From CAVZXS01 sp963779325 (GTDB taxonomy: Bacteria > Bacteroidota > Bacteroidia > Chitinophagales > Chitinophagaceae): a stretch of 64,000 nucleotides of DNA. The notes under the pieces were generated by a model that was not told the origin of the DNA, did not search any database, and was given only the letters and a program-made list of their open reading frames with translations. Location of the stretch: contig CAVZXS010000037.1 of assembly GCA_963779325.1 (NCBI GenBank), forward strand, positions 186,001 to 250,000, given 5' to 3'. The translations under genes were made by a program, and so were the position numbers. Positions 44,224 to 54,427 of the stretch are shown piece after piece. Positions within the stretch are counted from its first letter, which is position 1. Each line of letters starts with the position of its first letter.

Positions 44224-44502
44224 GATTATGATATTGGATTATAAAAGACGAAAATAATATGAATAATCCCGTGTTCCTAATAATCAACGATTTTTTTAAC
44301 TCCAACGTTATCTTACCCGGCAAATTAGCGAGTCGTAACCCTGTATTGCGGGTTAATTCTTCCGCCAACACATTGTTAAGAATCCGGCATATACAATAAC
44401 AGCCGGCTTTTTACCGTAATTTATAGTGTTAAACGGTCAATTGGTATCGAATTTGCCTTAACAGACTGATTACGCTATTTTTACAGGCAAAACCACCTTA
44501 CG

Positions 44503-47500
44503 CTGAAGAAATTTTGGAAAATAACACGTTGGGCATTACTTATCATCTTGGTACTGCTGCTGTCATCTTGGGTTTTTATTCAAACTCCTTTTGGTCAAAA
44601 CTGGATTGCCAAAAAAGTAACCGACCGCTTCTCCAAAGACCTGAAAACAAAAATCAACATCAGTAAAGTAAGTTTCTCCCTCTTCAATAAAATGAACCTT
44701 GAAGGTGTGCTGGTAGAAGACCGGCGAAAGGACACTTTATTATTTGCCGGCAATGTGCAGGTAAAAGTTACCGATTGGTTTTTTTGGAAAGACAAAGCCG
44801 AGCTGAAATATATCGGTCTGTCGGATGCATATATTAAACTGCAACGTACCGACTCTGTTTGGAATTATAAATTTATTGAAGACTATTTCTCTCCTTCCGG
44901 CACCGCCGCCAAAAAAGGAGGCATTGAATTTGACTTGAAAAAAGCCGAGTTGAAAAATATTCTTTTTATAAAAAAAGATGCATGGCTGGGCGAGGATATG
45001 GTTATCAAATTAAAACAGTTCAGTCTTGACGCCGACGAGATAAATTTTACCAGGAAAAATATAGCTGCCAACAGCATTACCATCATCGAGCCGCTTTTCA
45101 GTATACGTAACTATACAAAAAATAAACAAACGACACCTGATGTCGGTACAACAACGACTGCTGTAGATTCTTTACTGAAATGGAACAGGGAATCTTGGGT
45201 TTTTACTATCAATGAAGTCAATATTACTGACGGTGTTTTTAAAACTGAGAAACAAAGCGATTTGCCGGCATTGGCTTCCTTTGACGGAAAGCATATCGAA
45301 TTCAGTAAAATAAACGCACGGTTCAAAAATATAAAATGGAACAAGGATACCGTTACGGCTCAAACCGCCATAACCGCACGGGAAAGAAGCGGGTTAGTAA
45401 TCAAAAAACTGAATGCCGATGTTGTCATGCACCCGCAGACAATGGAATTCAACAACCTGCTTTTACAAACTAATAACAGTACATTGAAAGACCGGTTTGT
45501 AATGCGTTATAAGAAAATGTCGGACCTGGGTGATTTTATTCATTTGGTAAAATTGGAAAGCAATTTCACCGAATCGGAAATCGACAGCGATGATCTTGCT
45601 TTTTTTGCACCCTCCCTCGGTACCTGGAAAAAGAATATAACCATTGCCGGAAAAATAAGAGGAACAATAGATGAATTAAAGGCAGAAAATTTAATTGTAC
45701 TGGCGGGTAAGAATACATTACTCAACGGCGATATCACATTGTCCGGACTGCCGCATATAAATGAAACGTTTATTGATTTTAAAGCCAATGAGTTTAAGAC
45801 AACCTATTCGGATGCTGTAACCCTGGTACCGCAAATAAGAAAAGTAACCAAGCCCGATCTTGCAAAAATTCAATACCTGAATTTTAAAGGAAGTTTTACA
45901 GGCTTTATTAAAGACTTTGTAACCTTTGGTACCATACAAACCAACCTCGGCAATATTACCAGCGATTTGAATATGAAGCTTCCTGCCGGCGGCGAGCCGG
46001 TTTATTCAGGCAGTATTGCTACCACTAATTTTCGGCTGGGAACCTTTTTAAGCGACCCGTCCATCGGCGGTATTTCATTCGACGGAAAAGTAAACGGCAG
46101 AAGTTTTAAGTGGAATAAAATAAATGCTGAAATTAAAGGACAGATAAAACAGGTAGAGTATAATAATTATAATTATAAAAACATTACCGTCGACGGCAGC
46201 CTGGAAAAACAAATGTTCCTGGGAACCGGTTCTATTAATGACGCCAATGCGGTGGCGACACTTATCGGTAAAATTGACCTGCGGGAAAAGAAACCGGTCT
46301 TTAATGCTACGGCCGATGTAAGTAAATTGAATTTGCAGGCACTTAAATTATCAAAAGATAATCTTTCATTTAAAGGGAAATTTAATCTTGATTTTGAAGG
46401 CGGCAATATTGATAATTTTTTAGGTACTGCAAAAATTACAGAAGCCACTTTGCAAAAAGACAGCGTTCCGCTTTCCTTTAAAAATCTTACGCTTACCTCT
46501 ACCAAAGAGAATGGCGTAAAAGTATTAACGGCGGAGTCGGATGAATTTAATGGCAATATAACCGGCGATTTTTCAGTAAAAGATATGCCGGCCGCCATTA
46601 GTTTTTTATTGAACAAATATTACCCTGCGTATATTAAAGCGCCTTCACGCCAACCCAAAAATCAATCCTTCGATTTTGATTTTACCACGGGTTATGTAGA
46701 TGAATATGTAAAACTGATTAACAAAAATCTTTCGGGATTTGATAACAGTCATTTCAAAGGAAAACTTGATTTGTTCGCCAACACAATAAAAGTAGATGCC
46801 GATATTCCGCAGTTTGCTTATAACAAAACAAATATCAGCGGTGTACGAATAACCGCCGAAGGCGATGCAGATAAGCTATTACTAACCGGAGATGTAGAAA
46901 ATGCACAGATCGGCGACAGTATGCAATTGCCGAGATCTAATTTTAAAATAGAATCTAAAAATGATATTTCGAAAGTAGAAATTAATACCAGCAGCAACCG
47001 GGTATTTAACGATGCAAAACTTTCGGGTGTGGTGCAAACATTTTCAAATGGTGTTGGCATCACCTTCGACCCTTCTACATTTGTATTGAACGGAAAAACA
47101 TTTACCATTGAGAAAGACGGCAAACTCACTTTTAGAAACAATACCGTAACAAATGGCGAATTGGTGCTGACAGAAAGTAACCAGCGTATTCAATTATCAA
47201 CCGAACTATCTGAAGAAGGCGGAAACCAAGACGATTTAAAAGTTCAACTGACCAATGTCAACATAGGCGATTTCTCAGGATATTTTTTAAAAGGATTTCG
47301 GTTAGAAGGCCTGGTAGACGGTGTTATAAAAATTGAAGACCCCAATAACAGGTTTAATGTACGAACAGAAAATTTAAAAGGCCGGCAGGTTTGGTTTGAT
47401 AAAGATTCAGTTGGTAATATTGAAGGCGCTATGAGTTATATAAGCAAGACGGGGCAACTTACCGGTGACTTTGCCAACCTGGATCCGGAACACAAATTAA

Positions 47501-49308
47501 AACTGGGACTTTCACTAAACTTAAAAGATAAAGAAAAAAGAAAAGAAGACCGACTGACTTTTATTGTAGATAATTATTTTGCCAATTACCTGGAGAAATT
47601 TATCGGCACTTTGTTTACTGATATAAGTGGTTTTGTAACAGGCAGATTAGACATGCTGGGTACCGGTAAGAATGTTCAATACATAGGTAAGGTAAAAATG
47701 AAAGATGCAGGCATGAAAGTCATTTTTACCCAATGCTATTATAAAATTGCCGATGATGAAATTGAATTAAAACCAAACAGTATTGAGTTTGGTAATATGG
47801 TAATGATAGATACGGTTACAAAAAATCCTATTTACCTGTCAGGTTCTATAGAGCACAGCAGTTTCAGGGATATGTTTTTTGGTATTGAAATCAACACACA
47901 AAAACCGGGTACTACAGGAGCTGCGAATAACAAACCGGTTATGTTGCTGAACACAGCCGTTAAAGACAATACAAGTTTTTACGGAAAGGCAAAAGGTACC
48001 GGATATCTTATATTAACCGGCCCGCAGTCGGATATGTTTATGAAAATAGATGCCAAAGCATCTGAAGTGGACAGTTCTTTTATTACTATTCTTTCGTCCG
48101 AAAGTCGTGTAGGCGATAATGCAGGATTTATGGTAGAAAGAAAATACGGTACGCTGCAAAGTGATAGTGGGTTGCTGGGTTCATTGAGTAACATTACCTA
48201 TGATGTTGATCTGAATGCGACAAATATGGTAAATATGAGAATAGTCCTTGATGAACTTACCCGCGATGAAATATTAGGTTCCGGAAAGGGCGATATAAAT
48301 ATTCGTGCCGGTACTAACGAACCGCTATCAATGCGGGGAAGGTATCTCATTGAAAAAGGTTCTTACAAGTTTTCGTTTAAATCGTTTCTAAATAAACCAT
48401 TTGAATTGACAGGAAATGATAATTATATTGAATGGAAAGGTGATCCGCTCAAAGCTGATATACATATTGATGCAAAATACACGGCCAGAAAAGTAAGTTT
48501 TGCACCTATTTCGACAAATCTGACCCAAGATAACAGCTTTTTGAATGTTAGGGATGATGTAGATGTTATTGCAACGCTGACAGGAGATTTATTTAAACCA
48601 AATATAAAATTCGGTCTTCGATTTAACCCCCAATTTGCCAATAATGTTGAATTTGCATTTAGCATTCGTCAAATAGAGAAAGATCAAAATGAATTACAAA
48701 AACAGGCAACCTATCTGATAGTTTTCAATAGTTTTACCACTGTAGAAACTAATTCATTCAGTACACAAGCACTCGGCGATTTCGGTCTGAATACTATTTC
48801 AGGAATTTTTGCGGGTAAGATAAATGAAAAACTGAATGAAATACTCGGTAAACTTATAAAGAATCCTACATTAAAAGTAAATTTCAACAGTTCATTTTAT
48901 AACAGCAACCCACTTGACCCTACTAATAATACAGGATTGAATTTAACAAGTGCCGTTAATCTTTCCATTGGTAAATCATTTTTCCAGGACAGGTTTATAC
49001 TTACGTTTGGCGGCAATGCTGATATACCTTTAACCTCGGTAAATACCAACAGCAGTGTACAATTATTGCCTGATGTAACGGCAGAGTGGTTAATTAACAA
49101 AAGCGGAACCGTGAGGGCTACCTTTTTCTATCGTCAAAATGTAGATTTATTATCTTCAGGCGGCGCCCGGGTATCAAAGAGCGGGAGTACTATTTCGTAT
49201 CGCAAAGACTTCAATACCCTGGGAGATTTATTTAAACCGAGAAAAATTAAGGAACCTGCCGGCCCGAAAAATGATACCATTCAGGCTTCGTCTCAATTGC
49301 GCAGATAA
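44503..49308 (+). CDS. tamB: TamB-like translocation and assembly module protein
   Basis: TamB-family proteins span the periplasm and help outer-membrane assembly or lipid transport. The protein has an N-terminal transmembrane helix (TRWALLIILVLLLSSWVF), then a very long beta-strand-rich region, then the C-terminal TamB domain (YLIEKGSYKFSFKSFLNKPFELTGN, PLKADIHIDAKYTARKVSF, LNVRDDVDVIATLTGDLFKP). About 1,600 residues is typical of Bacteroidota TamB. The start is uncertain. No ATG precedes the helix. CTG at 44503 gives MKKFWKITRWALL, a normal start. TTG at 44548 would cut the helix. The frame is open from 44470. It is intact through nearly 4.8 kb. Confidence 0.9.
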   Translation: MKKFWKITRWALLIILVLLLSSWVFIQTPFGQNWIAKKVTDRFSKDLKTKINISKVSFSLFNKMNLEGVLVEDRRKDTLLFAGNVQVKVTDWFFWKDKAELKYIGLSDAYIKLQRTDSVWNYKFIEDYFSPSGTAAKKGGIEFDLKKAELKNILFIKKDAWLGEDMVIKLKQFSLDADEINFTRKNIAANSITIIEPLFSIRNYTKNKQTTPDVGTTTTAVDSLLKWNRESWVFTINEVNITDGVFKTEKQSDLPALASFDGKHIEFSKINARFKNIKWNKDTVTAQTAITARERSGLVIKKLNADVVMHPQTMEFNNLLLQTNNSTLKDRFVMRYKKMSDLGDFIHLVKLESNFTESEIDSDDLAFFAPSLGTWKKNITIAGKIRGTIDELKAENLIVLAGKNTLLNGDITLSGLPHINETFIDFKANEFKTTYSDAVTLVPQIRKVTKPDLAKIQYLNFKGSFTGFIKDFVTFGTIQTNLGNITSDLNMKLPAGGEPVYSGSIATTNFRLGTFLSDPSIGGISFDGKVNGRSFKWNKINAEIKGQIKQVEYNNYNYKNITVDGSLEKQMFLGTGSINDANAVATLIGKIDLREKKPVFNATADVSKLNLQALKLSKDNLSFKGKFNLDFEGGNIDNFLGTAKITEATLQKDSVPLSFKNLTLTSTKENGVKVLTAESDEFNGNITGDFSVKDMPAAISFLLNKYYPAYIKAPSRQPKNQSFDFDFTTGYVDEYVKLINKNLSGFDNSHFKGKLDLFANTIKVDADIPQFAYNKTNISGVRITAEGDADKLLLTGDVENAQIGDSMQLPRSNFKIESKNDISKVEINTSSNRVFNDAKLSGVVQTFSNGVGITFDPSTFVLNGKTFTIEKDGKLTFRNNTVTNGELVLTESNQRIQLSTELSEEGGNQDDLKVQLTNVNIGDFSGYFLKGFRLEGLVDGVIKIEDPNNRFNVRTENLKGRQVWFDKDSVGNIEGAMSYISKTGQLTGDFANLDPEHKLKLGLSLNLKDKEKRKEDRLTFIVDNYFANYLEKFIGTLFTDISGFVTGRLDMLGTGKNVQYIGKVKMKDAGMKVIFTQCYYKIADDEIELKPNSIEFGNMVMIDTVTKNPIYLSGSIEHSSFRDMFFGIEINTQKPGTTGAANNKPVMLLNTAVKDNTSFYGKAKGTGYLILTGPQSDMFMKIDAKASEVDSSFITILSSESRVGDNAGFMVERKYGTLQSDSGLLGSLSNITYDVDLNATNMVNMRIVLDELTRDEILGSGKGDINIRAGTNEPLSMRGRYLIEKGSYKFSFKSFLNKPFELTGNDNYIEWKGDPLKADIHIDAKYTARKVSFAPISTNLTQDNSFLNVRDDVDVIATLTGDLFKPNIKFGLRFNPQFANNVEFAFSIRQIEKDQNELQKQATYLIVFNSFTTVETNSFSTQALGDFGLNTISGIFAGKINEKLNEILGKLIKNPTLKVNFNSSFYNSNPLDPTNNTGLNLTSAVNLSIGKSFFQDRFILTFGGNADIPLTSVNTNSSVQLLPDVTAEWLINKSGTVRATFFYRQNVDLLSSGGARVSKSGSTISYRKDFNTLGDLFKPRKIKEPAGPKNDTIQASSQLRR

Positions 49309-49409
49309 CAAATTATTTTTTGTTATACCATCTTGATTTTCTAAGTAGTCAGAAGGACTGCGTGGAAATCTTAGATGGTATTATGCCGACAGAGGACTGA
49401 TTTGACTTT

Positions 49410-50627
49410 TTAACTCTTATATTCGGCATTGCCTAAAATATCGTGTCCCAATTTATCTCTTTTGGTTTGCAGGTATTTTTCATTATGCGGATTGGCTTCC
49501 ACGTGCAATGATACATTCTCAATAATTTCTAATCCGTAACCTACCAGTCCTACTCTCTTTTTAGGATTATTACTTATTAATCGCAGTTTTGTAATATTAA
49601 GATGTCGCAGCATTTGAGCTCCTACGCCGTAGTCACGCTGGTCCATTTGAAAACCTAAATGCAGGTTGGCTTCTACGGTATCCATACCCTGTTCCTGCAG
49701 CCGATAGGCTTTTAATTTATTCAGCAAACCTATACCCCGCCCTTCCTGGTTCATATATAAAATGGCTCCTTTACCTTCTGTCTCTACCATCTTCATCGCT
49801 TTATGCAATTGTTCGCCGCAGTCGCATCGCAAGGAACCCAATATATCGCCGGTAAAGCAGGACGAATGCACCCTTACCAATACCGCTTCGTCTTTTTCCC
49901 AACTGCCTTTTGTTAAAGCAAGGTGTTCGTTCGATGTATTTTTTTCCCGAAAAGCTACCAATCTAAAATGACCGAATTGAGTAGGCATATCCACACTTAC
50001 AATTTCTTCAATCAGTGAATCTCTTTTAATACGGAACTCAATCAAATCTTTTATAGAAATGATTTTAAAATCAAATTTTTTAGCCACTTCTATTAATTGC
50101 GGTAAGCGGGCCATTGTACCGTCGTCATTCATTATTTCTACTAAAACACCCGCCGGCGCAAAACCGGCTAATCTTGCTAAGTCAGTAGCCGCTTCTGTAT
50201 GGCCCGCCCTTCTTAGTACACCGCCTTTTTTTGAACGTAGCGGAAAAATATGTCCGGGTTTGCCCAAATCATCAGGATTGGTTGCAGGATCAATCAACGC
50301 CTGAATGGTTTTGGCCCTGTCTTGTGCAGAAATGCCGGTAGTACAGCCGTGTCCCAATAAATCTACCGAAACGGTAAAAGCCGTTTCGTGCAAGGCAGTA
50401 TTATTATTAACCATCAGCTCCAGGCCCAATTCATCACATCGTTCTTCCAATAATGCGGCACAAATAAGGCCTCGCCCGTGTTTGCTCATAAAATTCACAA
50501 CCTCCGGCGTTACAGTAGCGGCCGCGGCAATAAAATCGCCTTCATTTTCCCGATCCTCATCATCTACCACCACCACCAATTTCCCTGCTTTTATATCCTC
50601 AATAGCACTTTCTATAGAATCAAACAT
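49410..50627 (-). CDS. ribBA: Bifunctional riboflavin synthesis protein RibBA
   Basis: RibBA combines 3,4-dihydroxy-2-butanone-4-phosphate synthase (residues 1-200: DDEDRENEGDFIAAA, HGCTTGISAQDRAKTI, RRAGHTEAATDL) with GTP cyclohydrolase II. The second part binds zinc by cysteines in SSCFTGDILGSLRCDCGEQL and has NQEGRGIGLLNKLKAY and the GTP-site DYGVGAQML. The start chosen is the ATG at 50627 (MFDSIESAIEDIK), six codons inside the longest frame, because the -7 box TACCTTTG (50650-50643) overlaps the earlier ATG. Both halves look complete. No other rib gene is near. Confidence 0.95.
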   Translation of the reverse strand: MFDSIESAIEDIKAGKLVVVVDDEDRENEGDFIAAAATVTPEVVNFMSKHGRGLICAALLEERCDELGLELMVNNNTALHETAFTVSVDLLGHGCTTGISAQDRAKTIQALIDPATNPDDLGKPGHIFPLRSKKGGVLRRAGHTEAATDLARLAGFAPAGVLVEIMNDDGTMARLPQLIEVAKKFDFKIISIKDLIEFRIKRDSLIEEIVSVDMPTQFGHFRLVAFREKNTSNEHLALTKGSWEKDEAVLVRVHSSCFTGDILGSLRCDCGEQLHKAMKMVETEGKGAILYMNQEGRGIGLLNKLKAYRLQEQGMDTVEANLHLGFQMDQRDYGVGAQMLRHLNITKLRLISNNPKKRVGLVGYGLEIIENVSLHVEANPHNEKYLQTKRDKLGHDILGNAEYKS

Positions 50628-50642
50628 TGTTAACAATTTGTG

Positions 50643-50650
50643 CAAAGGTA
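50643..50650 (-). promoter_or_regulatory. Likely -7 box for ribBA
   Basis: The minus strand reads TACCTTTG, a TAnnTTTG match, with 15 bases between it and the chosen ATG at 50627. It overlaps the start codon of the longer frame (50645), which argues for the inner start. No clear -33 element or FMN riboswitch was seen. Confidence 0.5.
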
Positions 50651-50831
50651 ATAAACAAAGGCAACCCCGCCCGATACGCAGTTCGATTTATTGCTAAATG
50701 CACGTAAGTGCAGTACAGATGCAGCTTTTAGGCCCTTATAAATGTCTTTTTTGGTCAGTAACAGTTTTTTAATATTTACCTGCTTTTATCTATCCGGAAT
50801 TCCTTTTCTTTGCAACCGAAAACAAAACTAT

Positions 50832-53800
50832 ATGCTTAAAAAAATTACCCAATTATTTATTTGCCTGCTGGCAATTCCGTTCGCCCTTCAGGCACAGGAA
50901 ACAAACAGCAGTATTGGCGGAATTATCAAAGGTGCTACCGGTGAACCGCTTGTTGGCGCCACGATTATCGCCACTCATAATCCCACAGGAACAGTTTACC
51001 GTTCTATATCCCGTGGCGGCGGACGCTTTGATATAAGTAACATGACGCCGGGCGGACCTTATACTATTGTAATATCTTTTGTGGGATTTACAGATGAAAA
51101 AAAGGAAGATGTTTTCCTTAGTCTTGGAGAAAAAGGAAGTTTCAATGTTGCCCTCGCTGACAAATCAGGCAGCCTTACTGAAGTAGTAGTAGCAAGCAGA
51201 AGAGCGGCTAACCAGGCAAGAGGCGGTGCGGAGACAAGCATTGGCAGAGACAAAATTGCTAACATGCCTACAGTATCACGCAGCTTAAATGATTTCATTC
51301 GCTTAACTCCCCAAGCCAAAATAACCGGTGATGGCGGTATTTCTATCGCAGGTCAAAATAATCGTTTCAACGCTTTTTATATTGACGGCGCTATTAATAA
51401 TGACGTATTTGGTTTGGCTGCGTCAGGTACCAATGGCGGTCAGGCTAATGTTAATCCAATTTCAATTGATGCGATAGATCAGTTCCAGGTAGTACTTTCT
51501 CCTTTTGATGCGTCAATCGGGGGATTTACAGGCGGCGGTATAAATGCTACAACCCGTTCCGGTACAAACGAAATTCACGGTTCGGTTTGGGGCTTTTACA
51601 GAAACGAAGATACTGGCCGGAAAAACACCGGGTAACGTTCCTAAATCTGCCAGGGTTAAATTAGATAAGCTAACAAACAATGTAATAGGATTTCGTATTG
51701 GCGGCCCTATTGTAAAGAATAAATTATTTTTCTTTTTATTAGGCGAGTTGGAGCGGAATACAAGGCCTCAGCCTTTTCGTTATGCAGATTACAGAGGTAC
51801 ATTAACTGTGGATTCAATTAATAAGTTGTCAAATTTTCTGAAGACAACTTACAATTACGACCCGGGCGGGTTCTTAGATAACCCTGAAACTACTGACGCA
51901 AACAGGATAACGGCTAAGTTAGATTGGAATATTTCAAGCACTCATAAACTTTCGCTGAGCTACCGCTACAATAACGGCGATAGAAATAATACAGCGGCCA
52001 GCAACAGTACGACCATTAATTTCTTTAATAACGGTATTTTATTCCCTTCTAAAACAAATACGTATACCGCTGAATTAAGAAGCAGTTTCAAACGCGGTTC
52101 TACCAATCGTTTATTGGTTACTTATTCCGATGTATTGGATAACAGGAATCCTATCGGAAGTCCGTTTCCAAGAGTTTCTATCAGGGACGGAGCAGGTAAC
52201 GTGGTATTTGGATCCGAGAATTTTTCTACAGGAAATTATCTTGCACAAAAAAATATCACTTTCAACGATGCGTTTAAATTTAATGTAGGAAAAAATTTAA
52301 TTACCCTCGGAACTGATAACCTGTACAGCAAGGCGAATAATGTTTTCATCCGCGATTTATTCGGAACTTACCAATACAGCAGCCTGAACGATTTTATTCA
52401 GAATAACAAACCATTGCGTTACACCCGTTCATTTTCTTTGCTCGAAAACAAAACGGACGAAAAGAACTCTCCTTCAGCCGCCAAGTTTGATTACCTAAAT
52501 GCCGCTTTCTTTATTAATGATGAAATTAAAGTAAGTGAAAACTTTACCATCAATCTCGGAATCAGAGCCGATAAAACCGTTTTCCTGGATGATCCCTTAA
52601 CAGATAAGTTTTTTAACGATACGGCCATCGCCGCTATTACAGCAGCAGGCTACGATTTAAAAGGCGCAAGAAGCGGTCAAATTTCTAAAGTACCCTGGTC
52701 TATTTCTCCAAGATTTGGATTTACTTATAAAATGCCTGAGGAAAATATGACGCTACGTGGTGGTATCGGTTTCTTTACAGGCCGTATGCCATTGGTATGG
52801 CCGGGTGGTGTATATAACCAAAATGGTGTAAGTATTGGCGGTATCGATCTTAACCCCCCTTCTGCTTCACAAAATATTAATTTCCGCGCCGATCCTTTTA
52901 ACCAATGGAGCGCTTCAGATTTTGGTGTGAGCTTGGCGAATTCAAAGGGCCAGGTTGACCTCATGGCTAAAGAATTTAAATTGCCCAGAATTTTAAGAGC
53001 TTCAATGGCAGTTGATAAACGCTTAGGTAACGGCTGGACTTTTACAACTGAAGCGGTAATAAGTAAAAATATAAATGAAACATATTATGAGAATGTAAAC
53101 ATTCTTAAACCTACACTTGTTTCCGCAGGGCCGGGAGCAAGAACTGTTTATAATTCAGGTGCAGCTCCTTCGAGAATACCTATGCGTGCAGGAAATATTA
53201 ACCCTTACCAGGGAAATATATTCCTTTTGTATAACAATCCCGACAAGAAAGGATTTGCTTACAACTTTACTGCAACCATTGACAAGGCTTTCAAAAAAGG
53301 ATTTTCATTTAACGCGAATTATACATACGGAAGCTCAATAGTTACCAATGAAAACACCAGCTCGCAAAATAACAGCCAGTGGCGTTTTATGGAAACTGTA
53401 AACGGACGCAATTTTGTTCAGCGTTCTACTTCCGATTTTGATTTAGGACATCGCATTAATGCTTTTGTTTCTAAAAAGTTTGCATATGCCAAAGGTAAAG
53501 TAGCAACTACCGTAAGCTTGAATTACAATGGTCAGCAGGGTCAGCCGTTCAGTTATGTTTATACAAGAAGTATTGTAAATGATAACGGAAGAAACGAAAC
53601 CAATGACCTGATCTATGTGCCTACTGCACAAGATTTACAAAACATGGTATTCTTGCCTAACACAGTAGGATCGGTAACATATAGCGATGCGCAACAAAGG
53701 CAGTTATTGGATGACTACATTAATTCAGATCGTTATTTAAATAAGCGTCGCGGTCAATTTGCCGAGCGTAACGGAGCCCGTTTACCCTTCTCTCATTTAA

Positions 53801-54120
53801 TTGACCTTTCATTAAGACAGGATTTTAATTTAAAAATGGGTAAAAAGACTTATACACTGCAACTTTCTTATGACATATACAATTTCACCAATATGTTAAG
53901 CCGTAGTTGGGGTCAAACATATTTCCTGGCTAATGATAATTTCGGTTTAATTGCTTTAGGAGCGAATAATAACGCTGCTGTTTTCGTGAGCCCTACCGAT
54001 TTAAGACCGCAATACAGGTTCAGCCCTCAGACAGGAAAGCCCTGGAGCTTGAGTACAAGTACAGCTCCCGGTTTAAGTGCACGGTATTTGAGCCAGGTAG
54101 GTGCACGTATAATTTTCTAA
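50832..54120 (+). pseudogene. Oar-like TonB-dependent receptor with one frameshift
   Basis: The start is the ATG at 50832, where a signal peptide begins (MLKKITQLFICLLAIPFALQAQ). A carboxypeptidase-regulatory-like domain follows (SIGGIIKGATGEPLVGATIIATHNPTG), then a plug domain (TPQAKITGDGGISIAGQNNRFNAFYIDGAINN) and a long barrel ending in LSQVGARIIF with a terminal phenylalanine. The frame breaks near 51611: NEIHGSVWGFYRNED continues in the next frame as LAGKTPGNVPKSARVKLDK once one base (the A of gatactgg) is removed. The 3289-base span is one over a multiple of three. All domains survive. An intact paralogue follows directly. Confidence 0.9.
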
Positions 54121-54427
54121 ATCAAACTACTTCACTAAATAGTTTAAAGGCTGCCGGTTGGCGGCCTTTTTTTTGTTCACAACTGAATCTTTATTATGTG
54201 GTCCATCTCAACCCGGATTTTCAAAATTCATTGTGTATGTCAAAAGGGAAACGTCTTTAATCATTTGGAAATGAAAGCGCAAAGTGTTTTTTTATATTTT
54301 ATTTTGAACTGAAAAAAAGTGATTCAATGGTTTTAAAGTTGCTGATTTGAGGGTAGCATTTTGTTAATATTTATCTGCATTTACTTTGCCCCGAATTTCT
54401 TTTCTTTACATAAGAAAACAAAACTAT
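54121..54427. other. Intergenic region between the two Oar-like receptors
   Basis: This 307-base gap holds a terminator (54146-54174) and the promoter and leader of the second receptor. The last 70 bases (from ttaatattta at 54364) match the leader of the first receptor. TTTG at 54360-54363, 17 bases, then TTACTTTG at 54381-54388 is a near-consensus promoter. Nothing else was seen. Confidence 0.6.
54146..54174 (+). terminator. Terminator of the first receptor gene
   Basis: The stem aaaggctgcc pairs with ggcggccttt around a 4-base loop, with one mismatched pair, and runs into nine T. It lies 26 bases beyond the stop. It is a classic Rho-independent form. Confidence 0.88.

Noticed and set aside
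49321..49385. Terminator between tamB and ribBA
   Set aside because: A 9-bp stem (ataccatct with its complement, 49325-49381) exists, but the 39-base loop and missing T-run make it weak, so it is not called.
50701..50830. FMN riboswitch near ribBA
   Set aside because: The ribBA upstream region (50628 onward on the minus strand) is too short and lacks the conserved FMN aptamer pattern.
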